Assembly (NCBI GenBank): GCA_963733845.1
Contig: CAVTEM010000012.1
Location: forward strand, 248,001-312,000
Source of the DNA: DATFQE01 sp963733845
GTDB lineage: Bacteria > Actinomycetota > Thermoleophilia > Gaiellales > Gaiellaceae
Direction of reading: 5' to 3'
Length of the DNA stretch: 64,000 nucleotides
Shown piece by piece: positions 24,464 through 33,210 of the stretch. How positions within the stretch are numbered: position 1 is the stretch's first letter; every line of letters begins with the position of its first letter. The notes under the pieces are model-generated. The model did not search any database. It was not told where the DNA came from and saw only the letters and a program-made list of their open reading frames with translations. Made by a program: the position numbers and the translations under genes.

Positions 24464-25237
24464 TGGCCGTCTCCTTCTCAGCCGACGAGGGCATCGGGGT
24501 CGTCACGCTCGACAGGCCGCCCGCGAACTCGTACGACCTCTCGTTCGTCGAGGAGCTCGCCGCCTCGGTCGAGGCTGCGGCGAGCGACGACGCCGTGAAG
24601 GTCGTCGTGGTCCGAAGCGCGTCGGAGCGGTTCTTCTCCGCCGGCGCCGACGTGAAGGCGTTCAACGAGAACACGGTCGAGGCGAACATGGAGATGATCC
24701 GCGTCTCGCACGAGGCCCTCTCCTCGATCGCGACGATTCCGAAGCTCTTCATCGCCGAGATCAACGCCCATGCGCTCGGCGGGGGCCTCGAGATCGCCCT
24801 GGCCTGCGACCTCCGCTTCGCGGCGGAGGGGGAGTACCGATTGGGCACGCCCGAGGTGACGCTCGGGGTGCTGCCGGGCAACGGCGGCACCCAGCGTCTC
24901 CCGCGCCTGATCGGCTGGAGTCGCGCGCTCGACCTGATGGTCACCGGCCGCACCGTCTTGCCCGTCGAGGCGCTCGAGCTCGGGATCGTGAACCGCGTCT
25001 TCGCTGCCGACGAGTTGCGCGAGAAGACACTCGAGTACGCGCGGGCGCTCGCCGCGGGCGCGACGAAGGCGATCGCGAACATCAAGCTCGCCGTCCACGA
25101 GGGGCTCGCTCTCGGCCTAGAGCGGGGCCTCGCGCGCGAGCAGGAGCTGATCGCGGAGCTGTTCCGCAGCGAAGACGCGCGCGAGGGGATCGCCGCGTTC
25201 GCCGAGAAACGGACACCGACCTTCAGCGGCAGCGTAG
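24463..25237 (+). CDS. Enoyl-CoA hydratase/isomerase (frame uncertain at the very end)
   Basis: About 258 residues of the crotonase fold. Both catalytic glutamates are in place: HALGGGLEIALACDLRFA and LGTPEVTLGVLPGNGGTQRL; ERFFSAGADVKAF is the oxyanion-hole segment. The frame reads past RTPTFSGS without a stop for another 70 residues, overlapping the next gene, while a TAG lies one base out of frame at 25235-25237, directly before the next ATG. A one-base error near 25233 is the likely explanation. In the pathway it could hydrate an unsaturated ring-cleavage CoA ester. ATG overlaps the stop of the first aldehyde dehydrogenase. Confidence 0.83.
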
Positions 25238-25240
25238 CCA

Positions 25241-26657
25241 ATGGCCACCGTCACCGAGGTCGACGTCACCGTCATCCGCAACCCCGCGACGGGCGAGGAG
25301 GTCGGGCGCGTCCCGCGCCGTGGAGCCGACGACGCCTCGGCCGCGATCGCCCGTGCCGCGGACGCCTTCCCGGCGTGGTGGGAGACGCCGGCTGCGCGCC
25401 GCGGAGAGCTCCTGCACGAGGCCGCCTCGGCGGTCCTGGCCGCGCGTGACGAGCTGTCGTCGCAGCTGACGCTCGAGCAGGGCAAGCCGCTCCGCGAGGC
25501 TCGGCTGGAGATCACGCGCTTCGTGCACACGCTCGAGCACTACGCGGGTCTCGCGAAGAACCTTCGCGGCGCCTACGTGCCGAGCCTCGACGTCCGCACG
25601 CACGGGCTGGTTCTGAAGCGCCCGCTCGGGGTCGTCGTCGCGATCGTGCCCTGGAACTTCCCGACGACGCTGCTCGGCAACAAGCTCGGGCCCGCGCTCG
25701 TCTGCGGCAACGTCGTCGTGGCCAAGCCGGCTGAGACGACGCCGCTGACGACGCTCCGAATCGCCGGGATCATGCGCGAGCACGGCCTACCCGAGGGCGT
25801 GTTCCAGGTCGTCACCGGCAAGGGCTCCGTCCTCGGCGAGGCGCTGGTCACCGATGCGCGGGTGGCGAAGGTCGCGTTCACCGGCTCGACTCCCGTCGGC
25901 AAGCACGTCGCCGAGCTCGCGGCGCGCGGGGTCAAGCGCGTGACCCTCGAGCTCGGGGGCTCCGACCCGATGATCGTCCTCGACGACGCCGACGTCGACG
26001 CCGCTGTGAGCGCCGCGAGCGTCGGCCGGTTCTTCAACTGCGGGCAGGCCTGTCTGGCGATCAAGCGCCTCTACCTGCACGAGGCGATCGCCGACGAGTT
26101 CGTGGAGAAGCTCGCCTCGAAGGTCGCTCGGCTCACGGTCGGGGCAGGGACTGCGGAGGGGACGACGATCGGCCCGCTGCACAGCGCGGAGCAGCGCGCG
26201 ACCCTGGAAGACCAGGTCGACTCGACGCTGGCGCGCGGCGGCGAGCTGCTCGCCGGCGGCGGCCGGCCCGCCGGAGACGAGTACGCGAACGGCTGGTTCT
26301 ACGAGCCGACGCTGATCCTGGAGCCCCCGCACGACTCGAAGCTCGCCACCGAGGAGGTCTTCGGGCCCGCCCTTCCCATCTGGCGCATCGGCAGTCTCGA
26401 CGAAGGGATCAGCACGGTCGAATGCGAGCGAGTTCGGACTCGGGTCGTCGATCTGGACACGCGACCTGACGGCGGCGACCGTCGCCGCCGAGAAGCTCGA
26501 AGCGGGCTACACGTGGATCAACTCGAGCCAGATCGTCTACGACGAGCTTCCCTTCGGCGGCTTCGGCGAGAGCGGAGTGGGCAAGGAGCACGGGATCGAG
26601 GCGCTCGACTACTACCAGGAGGCGAAGGCCGTCGTCGTCAAGCAGAGCCCGCGTTAG
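25241..26657 (+). CDS. Aldehyde dehydrogenase (second in the paa-like operon; one frame break)
   Basis: About 472 residues. PWNFPTTLLGNKLGPALVCG, VTLELGGSDPM (general base) and FFNCGQACLAIKR (catalytic cysteine) are present. Near 26410 the frame changes: IGSLDEGIS is followed in another frame by SSIWTRDLTAATVAAEKLEA and DELPFGGFGESGVGKEHG, so one base is probably wrong. It is clearly related to the first aldehyde dehydrogenase of this operon but is not a recent duplicate. The last ten residues (AVVVKQSPR and stop) nearly match those of the next gene, an unrelated monooxygenase. The ATG lies three bases after the probable hydratase stop. Confidence 0.82.
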
Positions 26658-26674
26658 TGCGGTAGAGCTTGGGG

Positions 26675-28672
26675 ATGCAATTCCACGTGGACGGATTCCG
26701 GGCCGGCGACCCGCGCGTCCGGCCGGCCGATCCGGCTGCCGCAGCACGGCCGGCGGCCTTGCCGCACGAGGTCGATGTGCTGATCGTCGGATGCGGGCCG
26801 GCGGGACTGGTGCTCGCCGCGCAGCTCGCCGAGTTCCCGGCGATCACGACGCGCATCGTCGAGCGCAAGTCCGGTCCGCTCGAGCTCGGCCAGGCCGACG
26901 GGGTCGCCTGCCGCACGGTGGAGATGTTCGAGGCGTTCGGGCTCAGCGAGGAGCTCGTCGCTGAGGCCTACTGGGTGAACGAGACGGTGTTCTGGCGACC
27001 CGACGTGCACGACCGATCGCGCATCGTGCGCACCGGGCGGGTGCAGGACGTGGAGGACGGCCTGTCCGAGTTCCCGCACGTGATCGTGAACCAGGCGCGC
27101 ATCCACGACCACCTCCTCGGCTCGATGCGGCGCTCACCCAGCCGGCTCGAACCCGACTACGACCTCGAGGTCGTGGACGTCGCGGTCGGCGACTCGGGCG
27201 ACCGGCCCCTCACCGTCACCCTGCGCAGCACCGACATCGTCCGCGCGGGCGCCGAGGTCACGGTGCGCGCCAAGTACGTGATCGGCTGCGACGGCTCGCG
27301 CAGTGCCGTGCGGCGGTCGATCGGGCGCGAGCTCCACGGCGACACCGCCAACCATGCCTGGGGCGTGATGGACATCCTCGCCGTGACCGACTTCCCAGAC
27401 ATCCGCCTCAAGGCGGCGATTCAGTCCGACTACGGGAACATCCTCATCATCCCCCGCGAGGGCGGCTACCTCGTGCGTCTGTATGTCGACCTCGGCGAGC
27501 TCGGCGCCGACAACAGGGCCGCCGTGCGCGGCATGCAGTCCGACCAGGTCATCGCGATCGCCCGGCGCGTACTGCACCCGTACACGCTCGACGTGAAGGA
27601 GATCGCCTGGTTCTCGATCTACGAGGTCGGCCAGCGGCTCACCGACAAGTTCGACGACGTGCCGGCCGAGCTCGTCGGCGTCCGCGCCCCTCGCGTCTTC
27701 ATCGCCGGCGACGCGTGCCACACACACAGCGCCAAGGCCGGCCAGGGCATGAACGTGTCCATGCAGGACGCGTTCAACCTCGGGTGGAAGCTCGCCGCCG
27801 TGTTGGAGGACCGCAGCCCCGAGTCGCTGCTCCACACCTACTCGGCCGAACGCCAGGCGATCGCTCAAGAGCTGATCGACTTCGACAAGGAATGGTCGGC
27901 GATCATGGCGTCGCCGCCCGAGGACCCGGCCAACCCCGGTGCCGGCGGAGTCGACCCGGCCGAGTTGCAGGGGTATTTCGAGCGGTCGCTTCGGTACACC
28001 GCGGGCGTTGCCACCCGCTACGCGCCCTCGTCGCTCACCGGCGCGGCGACACACCAGCACCTCGCCGAGGGATTCCCAATCGGGATGCGGTTCCACTCGG
28101 CTTCGGTGATCCGCCTCGCAGACGCCAAGCCGGTCCAGCTCGGCCATGCCGCCCGAGCCGACGGCCGCTGGCGGCTCTACGCGTTCGCCGACGCAGCCAC
28201 GCCCGGCGACCCGGCGTCACGGCTGCGAGCGCTGTGCGAGCACCTCGAGCACTCCCCCGACTCGCCGGTGCGGCGGTATACCCCGACCGATGCCGACGTC
28301 GACCGCGTGTTCGACGTACGCGCGGTGTTTCAGCAGTACCATCGCGACCTCGCTCTTGCCGACCTGCCGTCGCTGCTCGTGCCGCGCAAGGGCCCGTACG
28401 GCCTCGTCGACTACGAGAAGGCGTTCGCGCCTGACTCGAGTGGCGACGACATCTTCGACCTGCGAGGCATCGCTCGCGACCAGGGCGCGCTCGTCGTCGT
28501 CCGGCCGGACCAGTACGTCTCGCACGTGCTCCCGCTCGACGCCTACGCCGAGCTAGCGGCGTTCTTCGCCCCACTCTTGAGTGATCGCGGCGTCGGCACG
28601 CAGCACGGAATCGAGGTGTCCGACCTGCACCGGCAGACGAAGGCCGTGGTCGTCCGGCAAAGTCCGCGTTAG
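26675..28672 (+). CDS. FAD-dependent aromatic monooxygenase, 3-hydroxybenzoate 4-monooxygenase/phenol 2-monooxygenase type
   Basis: 665 residues, intact. MQFHVDGFRAGDPRV is the characteristic start of MobA-like enzymes; VDVLIVGCGPAGLVLAAQLA binds FAD, GCDGSRSAVRRSIG is the DG motif, and VFIAGDACHTHSAKAGQGMN contacts the flavin ribose. A C-terminal thioredoxin-like domain (about residues 480-665) is present, as in phenol hydroxylases. These enzymes use NAD(P)H and oxygen to add a hydroxyl; 3-hydroxybenzoate would give protocatechuate, which feeds the pca operon at the left of the window. Phenol or another hydroxyaromatic remains possible. The ATG is chosen over a TTG six bases upstream. Confidence 0.83.
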   Translation: MQFHVDGFRAGDPRVRPADPAAAARPAALPHEVDVLIVGCGPAGLVLAAQLAEFPAITTRIVERKSGPLELGQADGVACRTVEMFEAFGLSEELVAEAYWVNETVFWRPDVHDRSRIVRTGRVQDVEDGLSEFPHVIVNQARIHDHLLGSMRRSPSRLEPDYDLEVVDVAVGDSGDRPLTVTLRSTDIVRAGAEVTVRAKYVIGCDGSRSAVRRSIGRELHGDTANHAWGVMDILAVTDFPDIRLKAAIQSDYGNILIIPREGGYLVRLYVDLGELGADNRAAVRGMQSDQVIAIARRVLHPYTLDVKEIAWFSIYEVGQRLTDKFDDVPAELVGVRAPRVFIAGDACHTHSAKAGQGMNVSMQDAFNLGWKLAAVLEDRSPESLLHTYSAERQAIAQELIDFDKEWSAIMASPPEDPANPGAGGVDPAELQGYFERSLRYTAGVATRYAPSSLTGAATHQHLAEGFPIGMRFHSASVIRLADAKPVQLGHAARADGRWRLYAFADAATPGDPASRLRALCEHLEHSPDSPVRRYTPTDADVDRVFDVRAVFQQYHRDLALADLPSLLVPRKGPYGLVDYEKAFAPDSSGDDIFDLRGIARDQGALVVVRPDQYVSHVLPLDAYAELAAFFAPLLSDRGVGTQHGIEVSDLHRQTKAVVVRQSPR

Positions 28673-29115
28673 TGGCTCCGCTCTACTTCGAGGACGTCGA
28701 GGTCGGCTTCCGGTTCGAGACGCCGAGCCGCACCGTGACCGAGGCCGACCTCGTGGCATTCACCGGCATCTCCGGCGACTTCAACCCCCTCCACACCGAC
28801 GCGGCGTACGCCGCCAAGTCCATCTACGGCGAGCGCATCGCCCACGGCGCGCTGGTCCTCTCGGTCGCGACCGGCCTGCGCCAGCGCGTCGGGCTCTTCG
28901 ACGGAACCCTGATGGGCCTCCTCGAGATCCGCAGCTGGCGCTTCCTGGCTCCCGTTCTCATCGGCGACACGATCCACATCGTCAACGAGGTGACCGAGTT
29001 GCGGCCGACCTCGAAGTCGGACCGCGGAGTCATGGTTCACCGGGTCGAAGTCGTCAAGCAGGACGAGACGATTGCGGCACAGGGCGAGCTCGTCCTGCTG
29101 CTTCGCCGACGCTGA
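28672..29115 (+). CDS. MaoC-like hot-dog hydratase
   Basis: 147 residues from GTG 28672, sharing one base with the preceding TAG. The hydratase-2 motif is FTGISGDFNPLHTD near residues 30-43, with the catalytic Asp and His, and AHGALVLSVATGL is the central helix. MaoC proteins add water to 2-enoyl-CoA esters; in paa-related pathways such domains take part in the hydrolysis or hydration of the oxepin-CoA intermediate (the PaaZ C-terminal domain is of this fold). With no PaaZ nearby, this gene plus one of the aldehyde dehydrogenases could replace the fused enzyme. Last gene of the operon. Confidence 0.82.
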   Translation: MAPLYFEDVEVGFRFETPSRTVTEADLVAFTGISGDFNPLHTDAAYAAKSIYGERIAHGALVLSVATGLRQRVGLFDGTLMGLLEIRSWRFLAPVLIGDTIHIVNEVTELRPTSKSDRGVMVHRVEVVKQDETIAAQGELVLLLRRR

Positions 29116-29151
29116 AGCGCGCACCCCACCTAGAGAAAGCAGATGGTCGTT

Positions 29152-29167
29152 GACTGTCCGGACAGTC
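29152..29167. promoter_or_regulatory. TetR-type operator copy 3 (tannase gene, distal)
   Basis: GACTGTCCGGACAGTC is a perfect 16-bp palindrome, 126 bases upstream of the tannase start and preceded by GTT, giving GTTGACTG, which overlaps a possible -35 (TTGACT). Confidence 0.75.
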
Positions 29168-29193
29168 CATGGTAAGACACCCCATCCCAGAAT

Positions 29194-29215
29194 GCTGCCT
29201 GACCGGTCAGGCAGC
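29194..29215. promoter_or_regulatory. TetR-type operator copy 4 (tannase gene, proximal)
   Basis: A perfect 22-bp palindrome with core GCCTGACCGGTCAGGC (29197-29212). Its centre is 45 bases from the centre of copy 3, about four helical turns, so the two sites could be bound together on one face of the DNA. Confidence 0.72.
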
Positions 29216-29292
29216 TACGTCGCGGACCTCAGGGAGGGCGATTGCTCGCGGACCGGTCCCTTCCGGAGAGCCGGGATCGAAGGAGGAGGATG

Positions 29293-30940
29293 ATGAGATC
29301 GCGGTTTCGATTGGCTTACGTGGCGGCTGCGGTTCTGGTGCTCGCCGCTGCCATCATCGCCAGCACGTCCGTAGCGTCGCCAGCCCGTAATGCGGCAGTC
29401 GCGGGCGCAGCGCGACCGGCGTTGACCGGCATGCCCGCAGCACCGCCCTGCGCGAGCCTCACGACACTTTCGCTTCCGAACACGACGATCAACAGCGCGG
29501 TGGACACCCCCGCGGGCACGACTTCCGCCAGTCCCCCGGACGTGCCGCGTGCACGCCACGGTGAACACGCCCGGAGTGACGGATCAGATCGGCATCGACG
29601 TCTGGATGCCCGTCGAGGGGTGGAACGGCCGCTTCCAGGGTGTCGGCGGGGGCGGCTACAGCACGGGCAGCCCGAACTCGCTGGCCGGCCCGGTCGCCGC
29701 CGGATACTCGGCCGGCTCCACGGACGGGGGCCATACGGGCGCCTCGTCGTTCACCGGCTCGTTCGCGCTCGACAGCGCGGGGCGGCTCAATTGGCCGCTG
29801 ATCCAGGATTTCTCCTACCGCGCTCTTCACGACCTCGCAGTCGTTGGCAAGGCGGTCACTGCTGCCTTCTACGGGAAGCGGGCGAAGTACTCGTACTGGA
29901 CGGGGTGCTCCACGGGTGGACGCCAGGGCCTCTCGGAGGCGCAGCGGTACCCGGCGGACTACGACGGCATCCTGGCGGCGGCGCCGGCGATCAACTGGCA
30001 GAAGTTCATCCCCGCCGAGTTCTGGCCCCAGCTCGTGATGCTCGTGTCGGGGAACTTCCTGCCCCAATGCAAGTTCGCCGCCTTCCAGGCCGCGGCGATC
30101 CAGGCCTGTGACAAGGCCGGTGACGGGGTGGCCGACGGCGTCATCGGCAATCCGTTCGGCTGCAGGTTCGATCCGAGCTCGCTCGTCGGGACGAGCACGC
30201 CGTGCGGGACGATCTCGGCAGCCGATGCCAACGTCGTGGCGAAGATCGTCCAGGGCCCGCGAGCCACGAACGGGGACTTCCTCTGGTTCGGGCTGACGTG
30301 GGGCTCGTCGTTCAGCGGCCTCGCCAACACCACGCCCACAGGCGGTGCGCCGTTCCCGATCGCGCTCGCCCACCTCGGAACCTGGGTGCAGCAGAACCCG
30401 CCCGTTCCCACCGGAACCTGGGACTGGACGACCACGACGCCCGATCGGTACGACCAGCTGTTCCAGCAGTCCGTCGAGATGTACTCCCACGTCATCGGCA
30501 CCGACGATCCCGACCTGAGCGGATTCAAGAAGGCAGGCGGGAAGCTGATCGTCTGGCACGGTCTCGTCGACCAGCTGATCTTCCCGCAGGGCACGACCGG
30601 CTACTACGAGCGAGTCAAGGACGAGCTCGGCGGCCGGGCGAAGACCGAGAAGTTCGCGCGGCTGTTCCTCGCCCCCGGTGTCGCGCACTGTGCGGGTGGC
30701 CCCGGACCACAGCCCGACAATCCACTCAGCGCCCTCGTCGAGTGGGTCGAGCGCGGCAAGGCGCCGGACACCCTGAACGCGGTCGTCCGCAACGCCGGTG
30801 GGGCGGTGACGCAGTCGCGTCCGCTCTGCCTGTATCCCCGGGTGGCGGCGTACAAGGGCAGAGGCGACCCGATGTCCGCAGCGAGCTTCGTCTGCAGAAG
30901 CACGAAGCACGACCACGACGATCACGACGCCAACGACTAG
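29293..30940 (+). CDS. Secreted tannase/feruloyl esterase (one frame break)
   Basis: About 549 residues. The N terminus MRSRFRLAYVAAAVLVLAAA then ends SVASPA, a Sec signal peptide, behind an AGGAGGAGG ribosome site. Near 29535 the frame shifts into CHATVNTPGVTDQIGIDVWM. The family CS-D-HC motif is complete: YWTGCSTGGRQGL (nucleophile Ser with neighbouring Cys), WHGLVDQLI (Asp) and PGVAHCAGGPG (His with Cys). These enzymes cut ester bonds of gallate, ferulate or mono(hydroxyethyl) terephthalate outside the cell. A gallate- or methoxycinnamate-releasing role fits the LigM/GalB genes nearby. The C terminus is a charged KHDHDDHDAND tail. Two operators precede it. Confidence 0.85.
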
Positions 30941-30951
30941 GTCGAGCCGAC

Positions 30952-30985
30952 TCCGGGCTCCCGCGACTCCTCGCGGGAGCCCGGA
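30952..30985 (+). terminator. Strong hairpin after the tannase gene
   Basis: TCCGGGCTCCCGCGA at 30952-30966 is exactly complementary to TCGCGGGAGCCCGGA at 30971-30985 with a CTCC loop, a 15-bp perfect stem starting 12 bases after the stop. No run of T follows, so it is a terminator-like or 3'-protecting hairpin. Confidence 0.7.
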
Positions 30986-31006
30986 GGCCTGCGCTTGTGC
31001 CGTCCT

Positions 31007-31022
31007 GACTGCCCGGTTAGTC
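31007..31022. promoter_or_regulatory. TetR-type operator copy 5 (CoA ligase and tetR)
   Basis: GACTGCCCGGTTAGTC, five bases before the CoA-ligase start. One mismatch to perfect symmetry. Because tetR follows the ligase in the same transcript, this site would give autoregulation. Confidence 0.7.
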
Positions 31023-31027
31023 TGGGC

Positions 31028-32515
31028 GTGAGCGTGGCAACGGTCACGATTCCCGAGCGTTACAACGCGAGCCTGTTGCTCGATCGCAACCTCGAAGCGG
31101 GGCGCCAGGACACGACCGCGATCCTGTGCGAGGACGAGAGCCTGACCTACGGCGAGCTGTTCGCGCGGGCGTGCGGCGCGGGCGCCGCGCTGCGCGATCT
31201 CGGCGTCCAGCCCGGAGAGCGCGTGCTGCTCGTGATGGACGACTGCCCCGCGTTCCCGGCTGCCTTCCTGGGGGCGTTGCGGATCGGAGTGGTGCCGGTT
31301 CCGGTCAACCCGCTGTACGGGCCGGACGACTACTCCTACTTCGTCGAGGACAGCGGTGCGCGGCTCGCGATCGTCGATGCGGCCTGCGCGGAGAAGGTGC
31401 GCGCGCCGAAGTCTCTCCTCGTCGGCGAGCTCGAGTCCTCGGAGGAACTTCCTCCGGTCGACACGCTCCGCGACGACGTGGCGTTCTGGCTGTACAGCTC
31501 CGGTTCAACGGGTCGCCCGAAGGGGGTCGTCCACCTGCACCGCGATCTCCTCTACACGTGCGAGACGTACGCTCGACACGTCCTCGGGATCACCGAAGCC
31601 GACGTCACCTTCTCGACGACGAAGCTCTTCCACGCGTACGGCCTAGGGAACAACCTCTCGTTTCCCTACTGGGCTGGTGCGACGACCGTTCTCATGCGCG
31701 GTCGTCCGTCGCCTGACACCGTCTTCGCGGCCGTCGAGCGGTTCAGCCCCACGCTGTTCTTCTCGGTGCCGACCCTGTACAACGCGATGCTCGCAACCGG
31801 GACGGGCGGCGACTTCTCGTCGGCGCGGCTGTGTGTCTCCGCCGCGGAGCCTCTTCCCGCCGAGGTCTGGCACCGCTGGAACGACCGGCACGGGCTCGTG
31901 ATCGTCGACGGCGTCGGCTCGACCGAGATGCTCCACATCTACTGCTCGAACACTCCCGACGACGTCGCGCCGGGCTCCAGCGGGCGGCCTGTGCCGGGAT
32001 ACGACGTGAAGCTGATCGACGACGACGGCGACGTCGTCGACGGGTCCGGCTCCGGCGATCTCTACGTCCGCGGAGACAGCATGCTGCGGGAGTACTGGAA
32101 CCAGCCCGAGAAGACCGCCGCCAGCATCCGGGACGGCTGGTTCTATTCTCGCGATCGGTATCGGCGCGACGAGGACGGTTGCTACTGGTGCGAGGGACGC
32201 GCGGACGACATGTTCAAGGTGAGTGGCCTCTGGGTCTCGCCGACCGACGTCGAGGCGAGGCTGATCGAGCACCCGGCTGTCCTCGAGGCAGCGGTCGTGG
32301 GCGTCCCGGTTGGCGGCTTCACGAAGGCGAAGGCATACGTCACGGCGGTCGATTCGAGCCGGGCGGGAAACGAGCTGGCGGACGAGCTCCGCGAGTTCTG
32401 CGCCGCCGGGCTCCATCGCTATCAGGTTCCCCAGCTGATCGAGTTCGTCGCCGACCTTCCGAAGACGACTACGGGGAAGATCGAGCGCTACAAGCTGCGA
32501 TCTGGAGTGGGATGA
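31028..32515 (+). CDS. Benzoate-CoA ligase-type acyl-CoA synthetase
   Basis: 495 residues, intact. VTIPERYNASLLLDRNLEAG is the typical start of benzoate-CoA ligases; FWLYSSGSTGRPKGVVHLHR is the AMP/phosphate loop, GVGSTEMLHIY the adenine-binding motif, ADDMFKVSGLWVSPTDVEAR the hinge and TTTGKIERYKLR holds the catalytic lysine. The usual TGDxY of the hinge region is SRDRY here. It should form an aroyl-CoA from ATP, CoA and a benzoate-like acid, giving the substrate of the epoxidase encoded upstream; a phenylacetate-CoA ligase is absent. GTG 31028 is used; GTG 31034 is equally possible. tetR follows four bases after its stop. Confidence 0.85.
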   Translation: MSVATVTIPERYNASLLLDRNLEAGRQDTTAILCEDESLTYGELFARACGAGAALRDLGVQPGERVLLVMDDCPAFPAAFLGALRIGVVPVPVNPLYGPDDYSYFVEDSGARLAIVDAACAEKVRAPKSLLVGELESSEELPPVDTLRDDVAFWLYSSGSTGRPKGVVHLHRDLLYTCETYARHVLGITEADVTFSTTKLFHAYGLGNNLSFPYWAGATTVLMRGRPSPDTVFAAVERFSPTLFFSVPTLYNAMLATGTGGDFSSARLCVSAAEPLPAEVWHRWNDRHGLVIVDGVGSTEMLHIYCSNTPDDVAPGSSGRPVPGYDVKLIDDDGDVVDGSGSGDLYVRGDSMLREYWNQPEKTAASIRDGWFYSRDRYRRDEDGCYWCEGRADDMFKVSGLWVSPTDVEARLIEHPAVLEAAVVGVPVGGFTKAKAYVTAVDSSRAGNELADELREFCAAGLHRYQVPQLIEFVADLPKTTTGKIERYKLRSGVG

Positions 32516-32519
32516 CCTC

Positions 32520-33210
32520 ATGTCGGCAAGCGTGCGCCAAGACGTGAGCCCGCCCGCGTCCAGCGAGTCGCCCGCGCACGAGGCGCTGATCGAAGAGCTC
32601 GCGACCCGCGGAGGAGGCGCTCGTCCGCGCCGCCTACCGGCTGATCGCGAGCAAGGGGATCGAGCGCACGACGTTGCAGGACATCACGGACGCGGCCGGC
32701 GTCTCGAAAGCCCTGGCCGTCTACTACTTCAAGACGAAGGAGAACCTGCTCCTCGCGTCGATTCGCTGGGTGCTCGGGCGAGTCGCCGAACGGATGGCGG
32801 GCGTGGTCGACTCGGTGGAGGCGCCGCACGAAAAGGTGCACGCCATGATCGACGCCATCTTCGTCGACCCCCGCCGCAATCGCGACTTCTACCTCGCGTA
32901 CACCGGGCTGATCGGCGAGGCCGCGCGCAACGAGCGCTTCAACGAGCTCAACGTCACGTTCCGGTCGATCATGAACGCCGCCTACGCCGACCTGATCAGG
33001 TCGGGCGAGGGAACGGTGTTCGTCGTCGACGATGTCGAGGAGGCGGCGATGGGCGTGCGCGCGCTCATCGACGGGTTCTTCCTGCAGTGGCTCGAGGAGA
33101 GCGACTGGAGCGCCGTACACGGCCGCTACAAGACGATGTGCGTGCGCGCGATCCTTCGCCATCTGGGCGCGTCGGAGACATCCACGGCGGCCGCGGACGA
33201 AGCCACGTGA
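32520..33210 (+). CDS. TetR-family regulator, probable repressor of the aromatic regulon (one frame break)
   Basis: About 230 residues. After a 25-residue lead (MSASVRQDVSPPASSESPAH) the frame breaks near 32610, between EELATR and RAAYRLIASKGIERTTLQDI, then runs intact. The helix-turn-helix is TTLQDITDAAGVSKALAVYY followed by FKTKENLL; the rest is the all-helical TetR ligand domain (HEKVHAMIDAIFVDPRRNRD, GFFLQWLEESDW). The long GACTGNCCGGNCAGTC palindromes in front of the transporter, paaA, the tannase and this gene's own transcript are of the size TetR dimers bind, so it is the best candidate for the common regulator. The ligand is probably an aroyl-CoA or aromatic acid. Confidence 0.85.
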
